Part shown: piece by piece, positions 34,099 to 42,190 of the stretch
How positions within the stretch are numbered: the stretch's first letter is position 1
How the letters are laid out: each line of letters opens with the position of its first letter
Assembly (NCBI RefSeq): GCF_014646515.1
Contig: NZ_BMNK01000008.1
Span: 248,001 to 312,000 of the forward strand
DNA length: 64,000 bases
Direction of reading: 5' to 3'
From: Nonomuraea glycinis
Lineage (GTDB): Bacteria > Actinomycetota > Actinomycetes > Streptosporangiales > Streptosporangiaceae
Translations under genes and position numbers: made by a program
Notes under the pieces: generated by a model
What the model saw: the letters and a program-made list of their open reading frames with translations, nothing else
Told to the model about the DNA's origin: nothing
Databases searched by the model: none

Positions 34099-34110
34099 TA
34101 TCTGTAGATA
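34099..34110. promoter_or_regulatory. short inverted repeat upstream of the 55-aa ORF
   Basis: TATCTGTAGATA (5-bp arms, 2-bp centre) lies 33 bp before the ATG, within an AT-rich stretch unusual for this window. It could be part of the promoter or an operator. Confidence 0.3.
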
Positions 34111-34143
34111 ACATAGGTAACAGGATTATCACGGGGGGCTCAC

Positions 34144-34311
34144 ATGAACAGGCTGGTCGCGGTCGCACCGCGCGTTGTCAGGCACAAGGTCCGCGACATC
34201 GGCTCGGCGGACCGGCGCAGGACCGCCACCGATCCGAAGGTCGTCGACCTGCGCGCCTACAGCGGCCGTAACGTCATCCGCTTTCCCGGCGGTCCCACGC
34301 CCGCCGCATAG
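34144..34311 (+). CDS. small basic protein (55 aa) of unknown function
   Basis: ATG 34144 follows a strong GGGGGG site 5 nt upstream and an AT-rich promoter-like stretch, so translation is credible. The sequence is basic ('VVRHKVRDIGSADRRRTATD') with the C-terminal motif 'VVDLRAYSGRNVIRFPGG' shared with the 33-residue ORF upstream. No signal peptide, Cys or membrane helix is present. A hairpin (34321-34357) follows the stop. It is unrecognised. Confidence 0.55.
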   Translation: MNRLVAVAPRVVRHKVRDIGSADRRRTATDPKVVDLRAYSGRNVIRFPGGPTPAA

Positions 34312-34320
34312 GAACGTTCC

Positions 34321-34357
34321 AGGCCGGTCGGCGCCCCAGGCTGCGGGCGCCCGGCCT
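34321..34357. terminator. bulged hairpin between convergent genes
   Basis: A stem of 7 + 6 bp (34321-34327/34351-34357 and 34331-34336/34345-34350), with a 3-nt bulge and an 8-nt loop, lies between the 55-aa ORF and the PPOX gene. It can serve both strands. Confidence 0.55.
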
Positions 34358-34980
34358 CAGCCGTAGAGCTTCATGCTGTAGGAGGCGTCGGCGTAGTAAG
34401 CCTCCAGCTCGGCCAGGGATTCCTCGGTCGCCTGCACGTCCTTGACGAGGGTGGCGTGCGAGGGCAGCGCGTCGGGGGCCCACGTGTCGGACTTCCAGAG
34501 CTTGCTGCGCATGAACGCCTTGCCACAGTGCAGGAAGATCTGCTCGATCTCCACGACGAGCGCCAGGGCCGGCCGGTTGCCCTTGACGATCATCTCGTCG
34601 AAGAACGGCGCCTCCCTGACCAGCCGGGCACGGCCGTTGATCCGCAGGGTCTCGTTGCGGCCGGGGACCACGAAGATCAGGCCGACCCGCGGGTTGGCCA
34701 GGATGTTGAGGAAGCCGTCGGCCCTGCGGTTGCCGGGGCGGTCCGGGATGGCGATCGTGCTGTCGTCGATGACGTACGTGAAACCGGCGGGGTCGCCCTT
34801 GGGCGAGACGTCGCACGTGCCGTCGGCGTCCGCGGTCGCGATCAGGCAGAACGGCGAGGCCGCCAGCCACTGCCGGTCACGCTCGTGCAGGCGCACCCGG
34901 TCCTTGGTGGCCGCCCGGGGCATCACCTCGCCCAGTAATGCGCGCAGCTCGGACTCGGATTCGATCTCCACCCAGCTCAT
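34357..34980 (-). CDS. PPOX-type FMN flavoprotein (MSMEG_1061-like)
   Basis: 207 residues from ATG 34980 with AAGGAG upstream. The split-barrel pattern is clear: 'SPFCLIATADADGTCDVSPKGD', of which 'TADADGTCDVSPKGDP' is the FMN-binding part. 'TIAIPDRPGNRRADGFLNIL' and 'VGLIFVVPGRNETLRINGRA' follow. The C-terminal 'HCGKAFMRSKLWKSDTW' is typical of this pyridoxamine-phosphate-oxidase-like group, whose substrates are unknown. Confidence 0.88.
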   Translation of the reverse strand: MSWVEIESESELRALLGEVMPRAATKDRVRLHERDRQWLAASPFCLIATADADGTCDVSPKGDPAGFTYVIDDSTIAIPDRPGNRRADGFLNILANPRVGLIFVVPGRNETLRINGRARLVREAPFFDEMIVKGNRPALALVVEIEQIFLHCGKAFMRSKLWKSDTWAPDALPSHATLVKDVQATEESLAELEAYYADASYSMKLYG

Positions 34981-35032
34981 CTGATCTCCTTCGGGGGGAC
35001 TGCCCCGATTATGTCAGCGCCGGGTCGGCCGG

Positions 35033-36130
35033 TCACCAGCGCCGGGCCCTCGCCATGGCCCCCAGCAGCGCGTCCCGCTCGGCCTCGAACCGCCCGGCGT
35101 CCATGCCCTCGCGCTCGGTGCGCAGGTGCAGCATGGTCAGCTCGGTGGCCGCCTGCTGATAGTCGCTCATCGCCCGGCCGAGCCTGGCGCGCCTGGCCCA
35201 CTTACGGGCCGCCCGGCGGGCCGGAAGGGTGGACAGCATGCGGATGTCCGGCGGCGTGACCAGCCCGGTCTGCTCGTATCCGGGCAGGTAGACGGCCATC
35301 TTGGCGACGAAGTGCCGACGCTCCCTGACGGTGATCATGATCAGCCAGATGAGCACTGCCATGATCACCAGGTACGCGATGCCGAGCGCCGGCAGCGACT
35401 CCATCGTGGCCGCGCCGTTCCACAGGCCGTGCAGCAGGACCGCGCCCAGGTAGCCGAGCGGAATCGCGGCGAAGCGGAAGGCGTTGCGGCGGGTCAGCGC
35501 GTAGGCGACGCCCACCCCGATCATCGAGGTGTAGACCGGGTGCCCCAGCGGGTCGATCAGCCCTCGGATGACGAAGAGCTGCACGGCCGCCTCCAGGCCG
35601 TCCTGCCCGTAGGCGAGCAGGTAGTAGCCGACGTTCTCCACGACGGCGAAGCCCAGCCCGGCCATCGAGGCGTACACGATGCCGTCGGTCAGCCCGTCGA
35701 TCTCCCGCCTCCTGCGCAGGAGCAGCAGCAGCGCCGAGCCCTTGAGCGCCTCCTCGATCACCGGGGCCAGGAACACCGTGCCGGCCACGTCGACCTGCTC
35801 GGGCCCGTAGCCCGCCCGGGCGAAGAGCGCCTGCCCCGCCATCGTGAGCACGATCGCGAGGACCACCGCCACCCCCGCCCCCCAGGCGAACGCGAACAGC
35901 AGGTGGAGCTTCGGCTCCGGCTCCAGCCGGTCCAGTGAGAGCACCGCCGCCAGCAGCACCGGCAGCGGCGTCACCGCCAGCGCCGCCGACACCCCGAACC
36001 CGGCCGGGCCGCCCTCCAGCAGCAGGAACACCAGGACGACCAGGGCCAGCGCGCTGGAGATCACCAGGCAGATCAGCAACGCCTTGCTGGGGCGCTGATC
36101 GTGCGTCGTCGTGGGGGGCGGAGCGGTCAT
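35033..36130 (-). CDS. PrsW-like intramembrane metalloprotease
   Basis: 365 residues from ATG 36130 (GAAGG upstream; a further upstream start is less likely). About eight membrane helices carry the PrsW motifs: 'APVIEEALKGSALL' (EExxK), 'FAVVENVGYYLL' and 'VLLHGLWNGAA' (HxxxN), whose Glu and His residues bind the catalytic metal. PrsW cleaves anti-sigma factors in Bacillus; actinobacterial relatives have unknown targets. A soluble, basic C-terminal ~100-residue tail follows the last helix. Confidence 0.88.
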   Translation of the reverse strand: MTAPPPTTTHDQRPSKALLICLVISSALALVVLVFLLLEGGPAGFGVSAALAVTPLPVLLAAVLSLDRLEPEPKLHLLFAFAWGAGVAVVLAIVLTMAGQALFARAGYGPEQVDVAGTVFLAPVIEEALKGSALLLLLRRRREIDGLTDGIVYASMAGLGFAVVENVGYYLLAYGQDGLEAAVQLFVIRGLIDPLGHPVYTSMIGVGVAYALTRRNAFRFAAIPLGYLGAVLLHGLWNGAATMESLPALGIAYLVIMAVLIWLIMITVRERRHFVAKMAVYLPGYEQTGLVTPPDIRMLSTLPARRAARKWARRARLGRAMSDYQQAATELTMLHLRTEREGMDAGRFEAERDALLGAMARARRW

Positions 36131-36194
36131 CGCGGAGCCTTCCTTCGTTTCGGGCTCCCACTGTGACGCAACCACATCGACGCTCGCTTGCCGA

Positions 36195-37394
36195 TCACTT
36201 GCGGGCCTCGCTGTAGTAGGGATCGACGACCCCCTCCGGGTAGGCGTACACCGCCCGGCCCGACACGAACACCCGCAGGGCCCGGCTCATCACGTCGAGC
36301 GGATCACCCGACCAGATGACCACGTCACCGTCGAGCCCCGGCCGCAACGCGCCCACCCGGTCGTCGATGCCCATGATGCGGGCCGGGTTGACGGTGATCG
36401 AGCGCAGCGCCTCCGCCGCGTCCAGCCCTTCCTTGACCGCGAGCGTGGCCTGGTGGACCAGGAAGTGGATGGGCACCACGGGATGGTCGGTGGTGATCGC
36501 CAGCTCGACCCCGGCACGGGCCAGGATGCCGGGGTTGCGCAGCGAGCGCTGCCGCAGCTCCACCTTCGACCGGCTGGTGAACAGCGGGCCGATGATGACC
36601 GGGATGCCGCGCTCGGCCAGCAGGTCGGCCAGCAGATGCCCCTCGGTGCCATGGTTGATCACCAGGCGGTAGCCGAACTCGTCGGCGAGCCGCAGGGCGG
36701 TCGCGATGTCGTCGGCCCGGTGCGTGTGCTGGCACCAGGGCAGCTCACCGTCGAGGACCCGGACGAGCACCTCCAGCGTGGCGTCCCGGTCGAACGGCTT
36801 GCCCTCCTCGCGGGCGGCGGCGCGCCTGGCCCGGTAGTCCTGAGCCTTCATGAACGCCTCGCGGATCACCGCGGCCACCCCCTGCCGGGTGGACGGCAGC
36901 TTCTTCTGGTCGCCGTACACGCGTTTGGGGTTCTCGCCGAGCGCGCTCTTGACGCTCACCGGCTCCCTGATCAGCATCTCGTCGACGGTCCTGCCCCAGG
37001 TCTTGATCGCGACCGTCTGCCCGCCGATCGGGTTGGCGGAGCCCGGCTTGATCACCGCCGTGGTGACGCCGCCGGACAGCGCGTCGGCGAAGCCCAGCTC
37101 CGCCGGGTTGATGGCGTCCAGGGCGCGCAGCCGGGCGCCGTTCGGGTCGGTCGTCTCGTTGGTGTCGCGGCCGGCCCAGCCCTCGGCCTCCTCGTACACG
37201 CCGAGATGGCCGTGCGCCTCCACGAACCCGGGCAGCACCCAGCCGCCCTCGGCGTCCACCACCGTGCAGTCCGGCGGCACCTCCACATCGCGGCCCACCT
37301 CGACGATCTTCCCGTCCCTGATCAGGACGGTGCCGTCGTCGATGGGGTCGCCGTCCACGGGGACCACGTACCCATGGGTGATCGCGAGATTCAT
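36195..37394 (-). CDS. amidohydrolase (imidazolonepropionase-like)
   Basis: 399 residues from ATG 37394. The metal-dependent hydrolase motifs are in order: 'LPGFVEAHGHLG' (HxH), 'WCQHTHRADDI', 'LVINHGTEGHLLAD' and 'AITTDHPVVP' (catalytic Asp). The N-terminal beta sandwich ('GTVLIRDGKIVEVG') and C-terminal 'GALRPGLDGDVVIWSGDPLD' frame the barrel. The substrate is probably a cyclic amide or nitrogen heterocycle, but it is not predictable from context. Confidence 0.88.
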   Translation of the reverse strand: MNLAITHGYVVPVDGDPIDDGTVLIRDGKIVEVGRDVEVPPDCTVVDAEGGWVLPGFVEAHGHLGVYEEAEGWAGRDTNETTDPNGARLRALDAINPAELGFADALSGGVTTAVIKPGSANPIGGQTVAIKTWGRTVDEMLIREPVSVKSALGENPKRVYGDQKKLPSTRQGVAAVIREAFMKAQDYRARRAAAREEGKPFDRDATLEVLVRVLDGELPWCQHTHRADDIATALRLADEFGYRLVINHGTEGHLLADLLAERGIPVIIGPLFTSRSKVELRQRSLRNPGILARAGVELAITTDHPVVPIHFLVHQATLAVKEGLDAAEALRSITVNPARIMGIDDRVGALRPGLDGDVVIWSGDPLDVMSRALRVFVSGRAVYAYPEGVVDPYYSEARK

Positions 37395-37457
37395 GGCCCA
37401 CAACCTATCTGCGCGACCCGGACGTGAATGTGCGCGCCTGCCGGGTAGCCGGTCAAG

Positions 37458-37856
37458 ATGATCGCCGAACTGTACGAACGCTGGCTGCTGGAGATGTGGA
37501 ACGGGGACTTCCGGCTCGCGCACGACCTGGTCGGCCCCGGCTTCGTCGGTCACTGGCCGGGCATGGACGTACGTGGGCCCGACGAGCTGATCGCGACGCT
37601 GGAGCAGGGGCACGCGCCGTTCTCCGGCGTCACGGTCACGCTCGACATGGGCCCGATCGTGGACGGGGCGACCGTGGCGGCGCGGTGGACGTTCGCGGGC
37701 TCCTACCGGGGCGGCCTGCCGGGCACGACCGTGCCGGAGGGCACCCGGATCGCCTTCAGCGGCCACGACATCCTCCGCGCCGAGGGTGACCGGTTCGCCG
37801 AATACTGGGTCATCTCCGACACCCAGCGCCTGTCCCAGCAACTCGGCATGGGCTGA
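37458..37856 (+). CDS. SnoaL-like / ester cyclase family protein
   Basis: 132 residues from ATG 37458. The NTF2-like cone fold of the SnoaL group is suggested by 'LYERWLLEMWNGDFRLAHDL', 'GFVGHWPGMDVRGPDEL' and 'DILRAEGDRFAEYWVISD'. Members cyclise polyketides or are catalytically uncharacterised. No polyketide genes are near. It is divergent from the amidohydrolase and followed by a PPOX gene on the same strand. Confidence 0.8.
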   Translation: MIAELYERWLLEMWNGDFRLAHDLVGPGFVGHWPGMDVRGPDELIATLEQGHAPFSGVTVTLDMGPIVDGATVAARWTFAGSYRGGLPGTTVPEGTRIAFSGHDILRAEGDRFAEYWVISDTQRLSQQLGMG

Positions 37857-37938
37857 TACCGCGCGCCTCCTGGCCAACGACTCGGCAGGGGCTGACTGCT
37901 CCTACTACTGTGGGTCGAAGGCGGATAAAGGAGGATTT

Positions 37939-38481
37939 GTGTCGTATGGCCCCGGGGCAGGCCCGGCCCCCCGCGCGCTCCAGGACACGGAGCTGGCCGA
38001 CCTGCTCGCCCGGCAGCGCTTCGGCGCGCTCGCGACGCAGAAGAGCAGCGGCCGGCCGCATCTGTCCACCGTCGCCTACACCTGGGACCCCGAACGGCAG
38101 GTCGTCAGGATCTCCACCATCGCCGACCGCCTCAAGGTCCGCCAGCTCCAGCGCGACCCGCACGGCGCCCTCTACGTCGCCAGCGACGACTTCTGGTCCT
38201 ACGCCGTGGCCGAGGGCGAGGCCGAGCTGTCACCGGTGAGCACCGAGCCGGGCGACGAGGCCGGCCTCGAACTCCTCGCCATGCAGCCGAACGCCCCCAG
38301 GGACCAGGAGGCGTTCCTCCGGCAGATGGTGAACGACCGGCGGATGACCATCCGGCTTCAGGTCACCCGCCTGTACGGCACCGCACTGGACGTCACCGGG
38401 GAAGCGGCGTCCGCGCCGTCCCCTTGGCCGTCGCCGGCGGCCGCCCCGCTCCAAGGTCTCGCGGGCCGGCCACCCTGGTGA
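37939..38481 (+). CDS. PPOX-class F420-dependent oxidoreductase-like protein
   Basis: 180 residues from GTG 37939, directly preceded by AAAGGAGG at 37928-37935. The split-barrel core is 'RFGALATQKSSGRPHLSTVA' followed by 'VVRISTIADRLKVRQLQRDP' and 'GALYVASDDFWSYAVAEGEA'. This arrangement is common in actinobacterial F420H2- or FMN-binding proteins. The last ~30 residues are Pro/Ala-rich and probably disordered. Confidence 0.85.
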   Translation: MSYGPGAGPAPRALQDTELADLLARQRFGALATQKSSGRPHLSTVAYTWDPERQVVRISTIADRLKVRQLQRDPHGALYVASDDFWSYAVAEGEAELSPVSTEPGDEAGLELLAMQPNAPRDQEAFLRQMVNDRRMTIRLQVTRLYGTALDVTGEAASAPSPWPSPAAAPLQGLAGRPPW

Positions 38482-38553
38482 CCTCCCGGGGCAGGGAGCC
38501 GAAGAGATGCAGGCCCCCTGCCCTGATCAGGCATTTCTCACCTGGACGTGAAA

Positions 38554-41364
38554 TCAGCTGCAGCCGCTGGTGGAGCCGCAGCCCTCGCAGACGTAGCAGC
38601 TGCCCGCCGGGCGCATCTTCGTGCCGCACGTCATGCAGAGCGGCGCGTCCGCCGTGAAGCGCTGGTGGCTCTCCAGCGTCAGCTCCTTGACCGCCTCCGG
38701 CTTCGGCCGTTCCTCGATCGGCGCCGACTGGGCCAGCGCCTCGCGGTCGACCGACTCCTGCAGCGCCGACGGGTCCTCGCCGCGCTGCTGCGCCGCCCGC
38801 TCGGCCATCGAGAAGATCCCCAGCGCCGCCCGCTCGTCGTAGGGCAGGTGGTCCAGCGCCAGGCGGCGGAAGATGTAGTCCATCACCGAGGTCGCCATCC
38901 GGATGTCCGGGTCATCCGTCATGCCGGCGGGCTCGAAGCGCATGTTGACGAACTTGCTCATGTACGTCTCGAGCGGCACCCCGTACTGCAGGCCGATCGA
39001 GATCGCCACCGAGAAGGCGTCCATGACGCCCGCCAGCGTCGAACCCTGCTTGGACATCTTGAGGAAGACCTCGCCCAGCCCGTCGTCAGGGTAGGAGGAG
39101 GCCGTCATGTAGCCCTTGGCGCCGCCCACCGTGAACCGGGTCGTGGTGCTGGGCCGCTGGTTGGGCATCCGGCGCCTGGTCGGCCGGTTGACCTCGATGA
39201 CCTTGACCTCGGGCTCCGGCTCGGCCTCGGCCGTCTTCGACTCGCTCTTCGTGCCGCCCACCGACAGCGGCTGGCCCACCTTGCAGTTGTCGCGGTAGAC
39301 CGCGAGCGCCTTCAGCCCGAGCTTCCAGCCCTCCATGTAGACCTGCTCGATGTCGTCGATCGTCGCCGACTCCGGGAGGTTGACGGTCTTGGAGATCGCG
39401 CCGGACAGGAACGGCTGCGCGGCGGCCATCATCCGGACGTGACCCATGGGCGCGATGGCCCGCTCGCCCATCGCGCAGTCGAACACCTCGTAGTGCTCGG
39501 GCCGCAGGCTGGGGGCGTCCACCACGTGGCCGTGCTCGGCGATGTACTCGACGATGGCCTCGATCTGCTCCTGCTGGTAGTGCAGCTGCCTGAGCGCGCG
39601 CGGGATCGTCTGGTTGACGATCTGCATCGACCCGCCGCCGACGAGCTTCTTGAACTTGACCAGCGCCAGGTCCGGCTCGATCCCGGTGGTGTCGCAGTCC
39701 ATCATCAAGCCGATGGTCCCCGTGGGGGCCAGCAGGCTCGCCTGGGCGTTGCGGTAGCCGTTCTTCTCGCCGGTCTTGAGGCATTCGGTCCACTGGCGGG
39801 TCGCCTCGGCGTGGATCTGGGCGTCCACGGTGCCGACCGTGCGCAGGTCGTCGTTGGCGGCGGCGTGCTTGCGCATGACCCGCTTGTGCGGCTCGGCGTT
39901 ACGGGCATAACCGTCGTACGGCCCCACCACGCCGGCCAGTTCGGCACTGCGCCGGTAGGACACCCCGGTCATCAACGACGTGATCGCTCCGGCCACCGCA
40001 CGGCCGCCGTCGGAGTCGTACGCGTGGCCGGTCGCCATGAGGAGCGCGCCCAGGTTGGCGTAGCCGATGCCGAGCTGGCGGTAGGCGCGGGTGGTCTCGC
40101 CGATCTTCTCCGTCGGGAAGTCCGCGAAGGTGATCGAGATGTCCATCGCGGTGATGATCAGCTCGGTCAGCTTGACGAAGCCGGCGATGTCGAAGGAGTT
40201 GTCGTCGTTCAGGAACTTCAGCAGGTTGATGCTGGCCAGGTTGCACGAGGAGTTGTCCAGGTGGACGTACTCGGAGCAGGGGTTGCTCGCGGTGATGCGG
40301 CCCGTTTCCGGGGTGGTGTGCCAGTCGTTGATCGTGTCGTCGTACTGCACGCCCGGGTCGGCGCACTCCCACGCCGCCTTGGCCATCTTGCGGAACAGCT
40401 CACGCGCGTCGACGGTCTCGATCACCTCGCCGGTCAGGCGGGCCCGCAGACCGAACGCGTCCCCCTTGCCGACCGCGCGCATGAACTCCTCGGAGACGCG
40501 CACCGAGTTGTTGGCGTTCTGGTACTGCACGGAGACGATGTCCTTGCCGCCCAGGTCCATGTCGAACCCGGCGTCCCGCAGCGCGCGGACCTTGTCCTCC
40601 TCGCGCGCCTTGGTCTCGATGAACTCCTCGATGTCCGGGTGGTCCACGTCGAGGACGACCATCTTGGCGGCCCGGCGGGTCGCGCCGCCGGACTTGATGG
40701 TGCCCGCGCTGGCGTCCGCGCCGCGCATGAACGACACCGGGCCGCTGGCCGTACCGCCGCTGGAGAGCAGCTCCTTGGACGAGCGGATGCGGGAGAGGTT
40801 GACCCCCGACCCGGAGCCGCCCTTGAAGATCACGCCCTCTTCCTTGTACCACTCCAGGATCGACTCCATCTGGTCGTCCACGGAGAGGATAAAGCAAGCG
40901 CTCACTTGCTGAGGTGACTGGGTTCCGACGTTGAACCAGACCGGGGAGTTGAAGGCGAAGACCTGGTGGACCAGGGCGTGCTTCAGCTCGTGGTCGAAGA
41001 TCTCGGCGTCCTCCTCACTGGCGAAGTAGCCGTGCTCCAGCCCCGTCCTGGTGTAGACGCCGACCACGCGGTCGACGAGCTGCTTCAGACTCCACTCGCG
41101 CTGCGGCGTGCCCACCGCGCCGCGGAAGTATTTGGTGGTCACGATGTTGGCCGCGTTGACCGACCAGAACTCGGGGAACTCGACGCCCCGCTGCTCGAAG
41201 TTGATCGACCCGTCGCGCCAGTTGGTCATGACAACGTCGCGGCGCTCCCACGCGATCTCGTCGTACGGGTGCACGCCGGGCGTGGTGAAGATCCGCTTCA
41301 TCTTCAGGCCCTTGCGCGGACGCTTGCCCCCGCGCGCCACTGAACCACTGGACGTCTCCGTCAT
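38554..41364 (-). CDS. nrdJ: vitamin B12-dependent (class II) ribonucleotide reductase
   Basis: 936 residues from ATG 41364, coupled to nrdR by a 4-nt overlap. Class II landmarks include 'FNSPVWFNVG', 'KGGSGSGVNLSRIRSSKE', 'NPCSEYVHLDNSSCNLASIN' (active-site Cys and Asn), 'LAPTGTIGLMMDCDTTGIEP' and a C-terminal zinc-type tail 'MCGTKMRP...' seen as 'CMTCGTKMRPAGSCYVCEGC'. It reduces ribonucleotides with adenosylcobalamin and is oxygen-independent. It ends in 'GSTSGCS', the usual redox-active Cys tail. Confidence 0.96.
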   Translation of the reverse strand: MTETSSGSVARGGKRPRKGLKMKRIFTTPGVHPYDEIAWERRDVVMTNWRDGSINFEQRGVEFPEFWSVNAANIVTTKYFRGAVGTPQREWSLKQLVDRVVGVYTRTGLEHGYFASEEDAEIFDHELKHALVHQVFAFNSPVWFNVGTQSPQQVSACFILSVDDQMESILEWYKEEGVIFKGGSGSGVNLSRIRSSKELLSSGGTASGPVSFMRGADASAGTIKSGGATRRAAKMVVLDVDHPDIEEFIETKAREEDKVRALRDAGFDMDLGGKDIVSVQYQNANNSVRVSEEFMRAVGKGDAFGLRARLTGEVIETVDARELFRKMAKAAWECADPGVQYDDTINDWHTTPETGRITASNPCSEYVHLDNSSCNLASINLLKFLNDDNSFDIAGFVKLTELIITAMDISITFADFPTEKIGETTRAYRQLGIGYANLGALLMATGHAYDSDGGRAVAGAITSLMTGVSYRRSAELAGVVGPYDGYARNAEPHKRVMRKHAAANDDLRTVGTVDAQIHAEATRQWTECLKTGEKNGYRNAQASLLAPTGTIGLMMDCDTTGIEPDLALVKFKKLVGGGSMQIVNQTIPRALRQLHYQQEQIEAIVEYIAEHGHVVDAPSLRPEHYEVFDCAMGERAIAPMGHVRMMAAAQPFLSGAISKTVNLPESATIDDIEQVYMEGWKLGLKALAVYRDNCKVGQPLSVGGTKSESKTAEAEPEPEVKVIEVNRPTRRRMPNQRPSTTTRFTVGGAKGYMTASSYPDDGLGEVFLKMSKQGSTLAGVMDAFSVAISIGLQYGVPLETYMSKFVNMRFEPAGMTDDPDIRMATSVMDYIFRRLALDHLPYDERAALGIFSMAERAAQQRGEDPSALQESVDREALAQSAPIEERPKPEAVKELTLESHQRFTADAPLCMTCGTKMRPAGSCYVCEGCGSTSGCS

Positions 41365-41816
41365 GACTCCCCCTTCTCCGCCTTCAACTGTTGGATCTCG
41401 GCCTCGAAATCCGCCAGACTTTCGAAACCGCGATACACCGATGCGAAACGCAAGTACGCCACCTCGTCGAGCTCGCGCAGCGGCCCGAGGATCGCCAGCC
41501 CCACCTCGTTGGCGGCGATCTCGGCCGCGCCCCTGGCCCGGATGGCCTCCTCGACGCTCTGACCCAGCTGGGCCAGGGAGTCCTCGCTCACCGGTCTGCC
41601 CTGACAGGCCCGCCGCACGCCCGCGACGACCTTCTCTCGCGAGAAGGGCTCGGTCACTCCGCTGCGCTTGTTCACCATCAGCAGTACGGTCTCCTGCGTG
41701 GTGAATCGTCGGCCACACTTGGAGCACGTCCGGCGACGCCTGATGGCGGCGCCGTCCTCGGTGGAGCGGCTGTCGATGACCCTGGTGTCGGGATGGCGGC
41801 AGAACGGACAGTGCAC
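41361..41816 (-). CDS. nrdR: transcriptional repressor NrdR
   Basis: 151 residues from GTG 41816, preceded by GGAGG. The N-terminal zinc ribbon is 'VHCPFCRHPDTRVIDSR' with 'RRRRTCSKCGRRFTTQE'. The ATP-cone domain follows ('VTEPFSREKVVAGVRRACQG', 'EVAYLRFASVYRGFESL'). NrdR senses ATP/dATP and represses ribonucleotide reductase genes. Two NrdR boxes lie upstream, so it represses its own operon with nrdJ. Confidence 0.96.
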   Translation of the reverse strand: MHCPFCRHPDTRVIDSRSTEDGAAIRRRRTCSKCGRRFTTQETVLLMVNKRSGVTEPFSREKVVAGVRRACQGRPVSEDSLAQLGQSVEEAIRARGAAEIAANEVGLAILGPLRELDEVAYLRFASVYRGFESLADFEAEIQQLKAEKGES

Positions 41817-41913
41817 GCTTACGCCTCCTCGAACCGGGGTCACCACCGGCGCGAAACCCGCGTCACCATAGGCTCTCGCACGCGCCATGGCCTGCCATGG
41901 TGCGGTCGTCGAA

Positions 41914-41928
41914 ACACTAGGTGTGGTG
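41914..41928 (-). promoter_or_regulatory. NrdR box 1
   Basis: ACACTAGGTGTGGTG matches the NrdR-box pattern (ACACTAnnTnTnGTG). It lies about 100 bp upstream of nrdR and 31 bp from box 2 (distance between the CTAG cores), i.e. three helix turns, as known for NrdR pairs. Confidence 0.8.
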
Positions 41929-41944
41929 AACTACATCGGTGTAA

Positions 41945-41959
41945 CTACTAGATGTTGTG
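41945..41959 (-). promoter_or_regulatory. NrdR box 2
   Basis: CTACTAGATGTTGTG, in phase with box 1 on the same face of the DNA. Confidence 0.8.
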
Positions 41960-42190
41960 GTCCAACCGTAGGAGGGTGCGAGCATGAACGCAAGTTGGAA
42001 AGCACCCCAACGTGGAACCCGCTGATCAACCCCAGCCTTCCCACTCGCCCCGGGCGTGTCGCTCCTGACTCGGGCTCGCGTGTCACTCCGGTTGCTGCAC
42101 GTCACGTCGGTGAATCCCGCTCACATACGGCTCGAACGTTCACTGCCGTCAAAGAGGTCCAGCACGTACGACCCAGCACCGGACACCGAC

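Larger units (their letters stand above)
41817..42190. other. 374-bp intergenic region: nrdR promoter side and no gene
   Basis: The region holds two NrdR boxes (listed separately). No protein gene with convincing codon use was found. A 13-codon ORF at 41984 with a GGAGG upstream heads into nothing and is not called. Confidence 0.5.

Noticed and set aside
35000..35050. A further gene-end duplication at the PrsW-like gene (repeat of CCCGGCGCTG)
   Set aside because: Only 10 bp match, which is expected by chance in such GC-rich sequence.
37840..37900. A further gene-end duplication at the SnoaL-like gene (ACTCGGCA-GGGCTGA repeated)
   Set aside because: Suggestive but too diverged to separate from chance; not counted among the four clear cases.
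41817..41913. A cobalamin riboswitch before nrdR-nrdJ
   Set aside because: No B12-box-like sequence or suitable fold was seen; the NrdR boxes explain the region.
41984..42025. A 13-codon ORF with GGAGG upstream in the nrdR/LysM-position gap
   Set aside because: No downstream gene on that strand within 2 kb and no amino-acid bias suggesting a leader.
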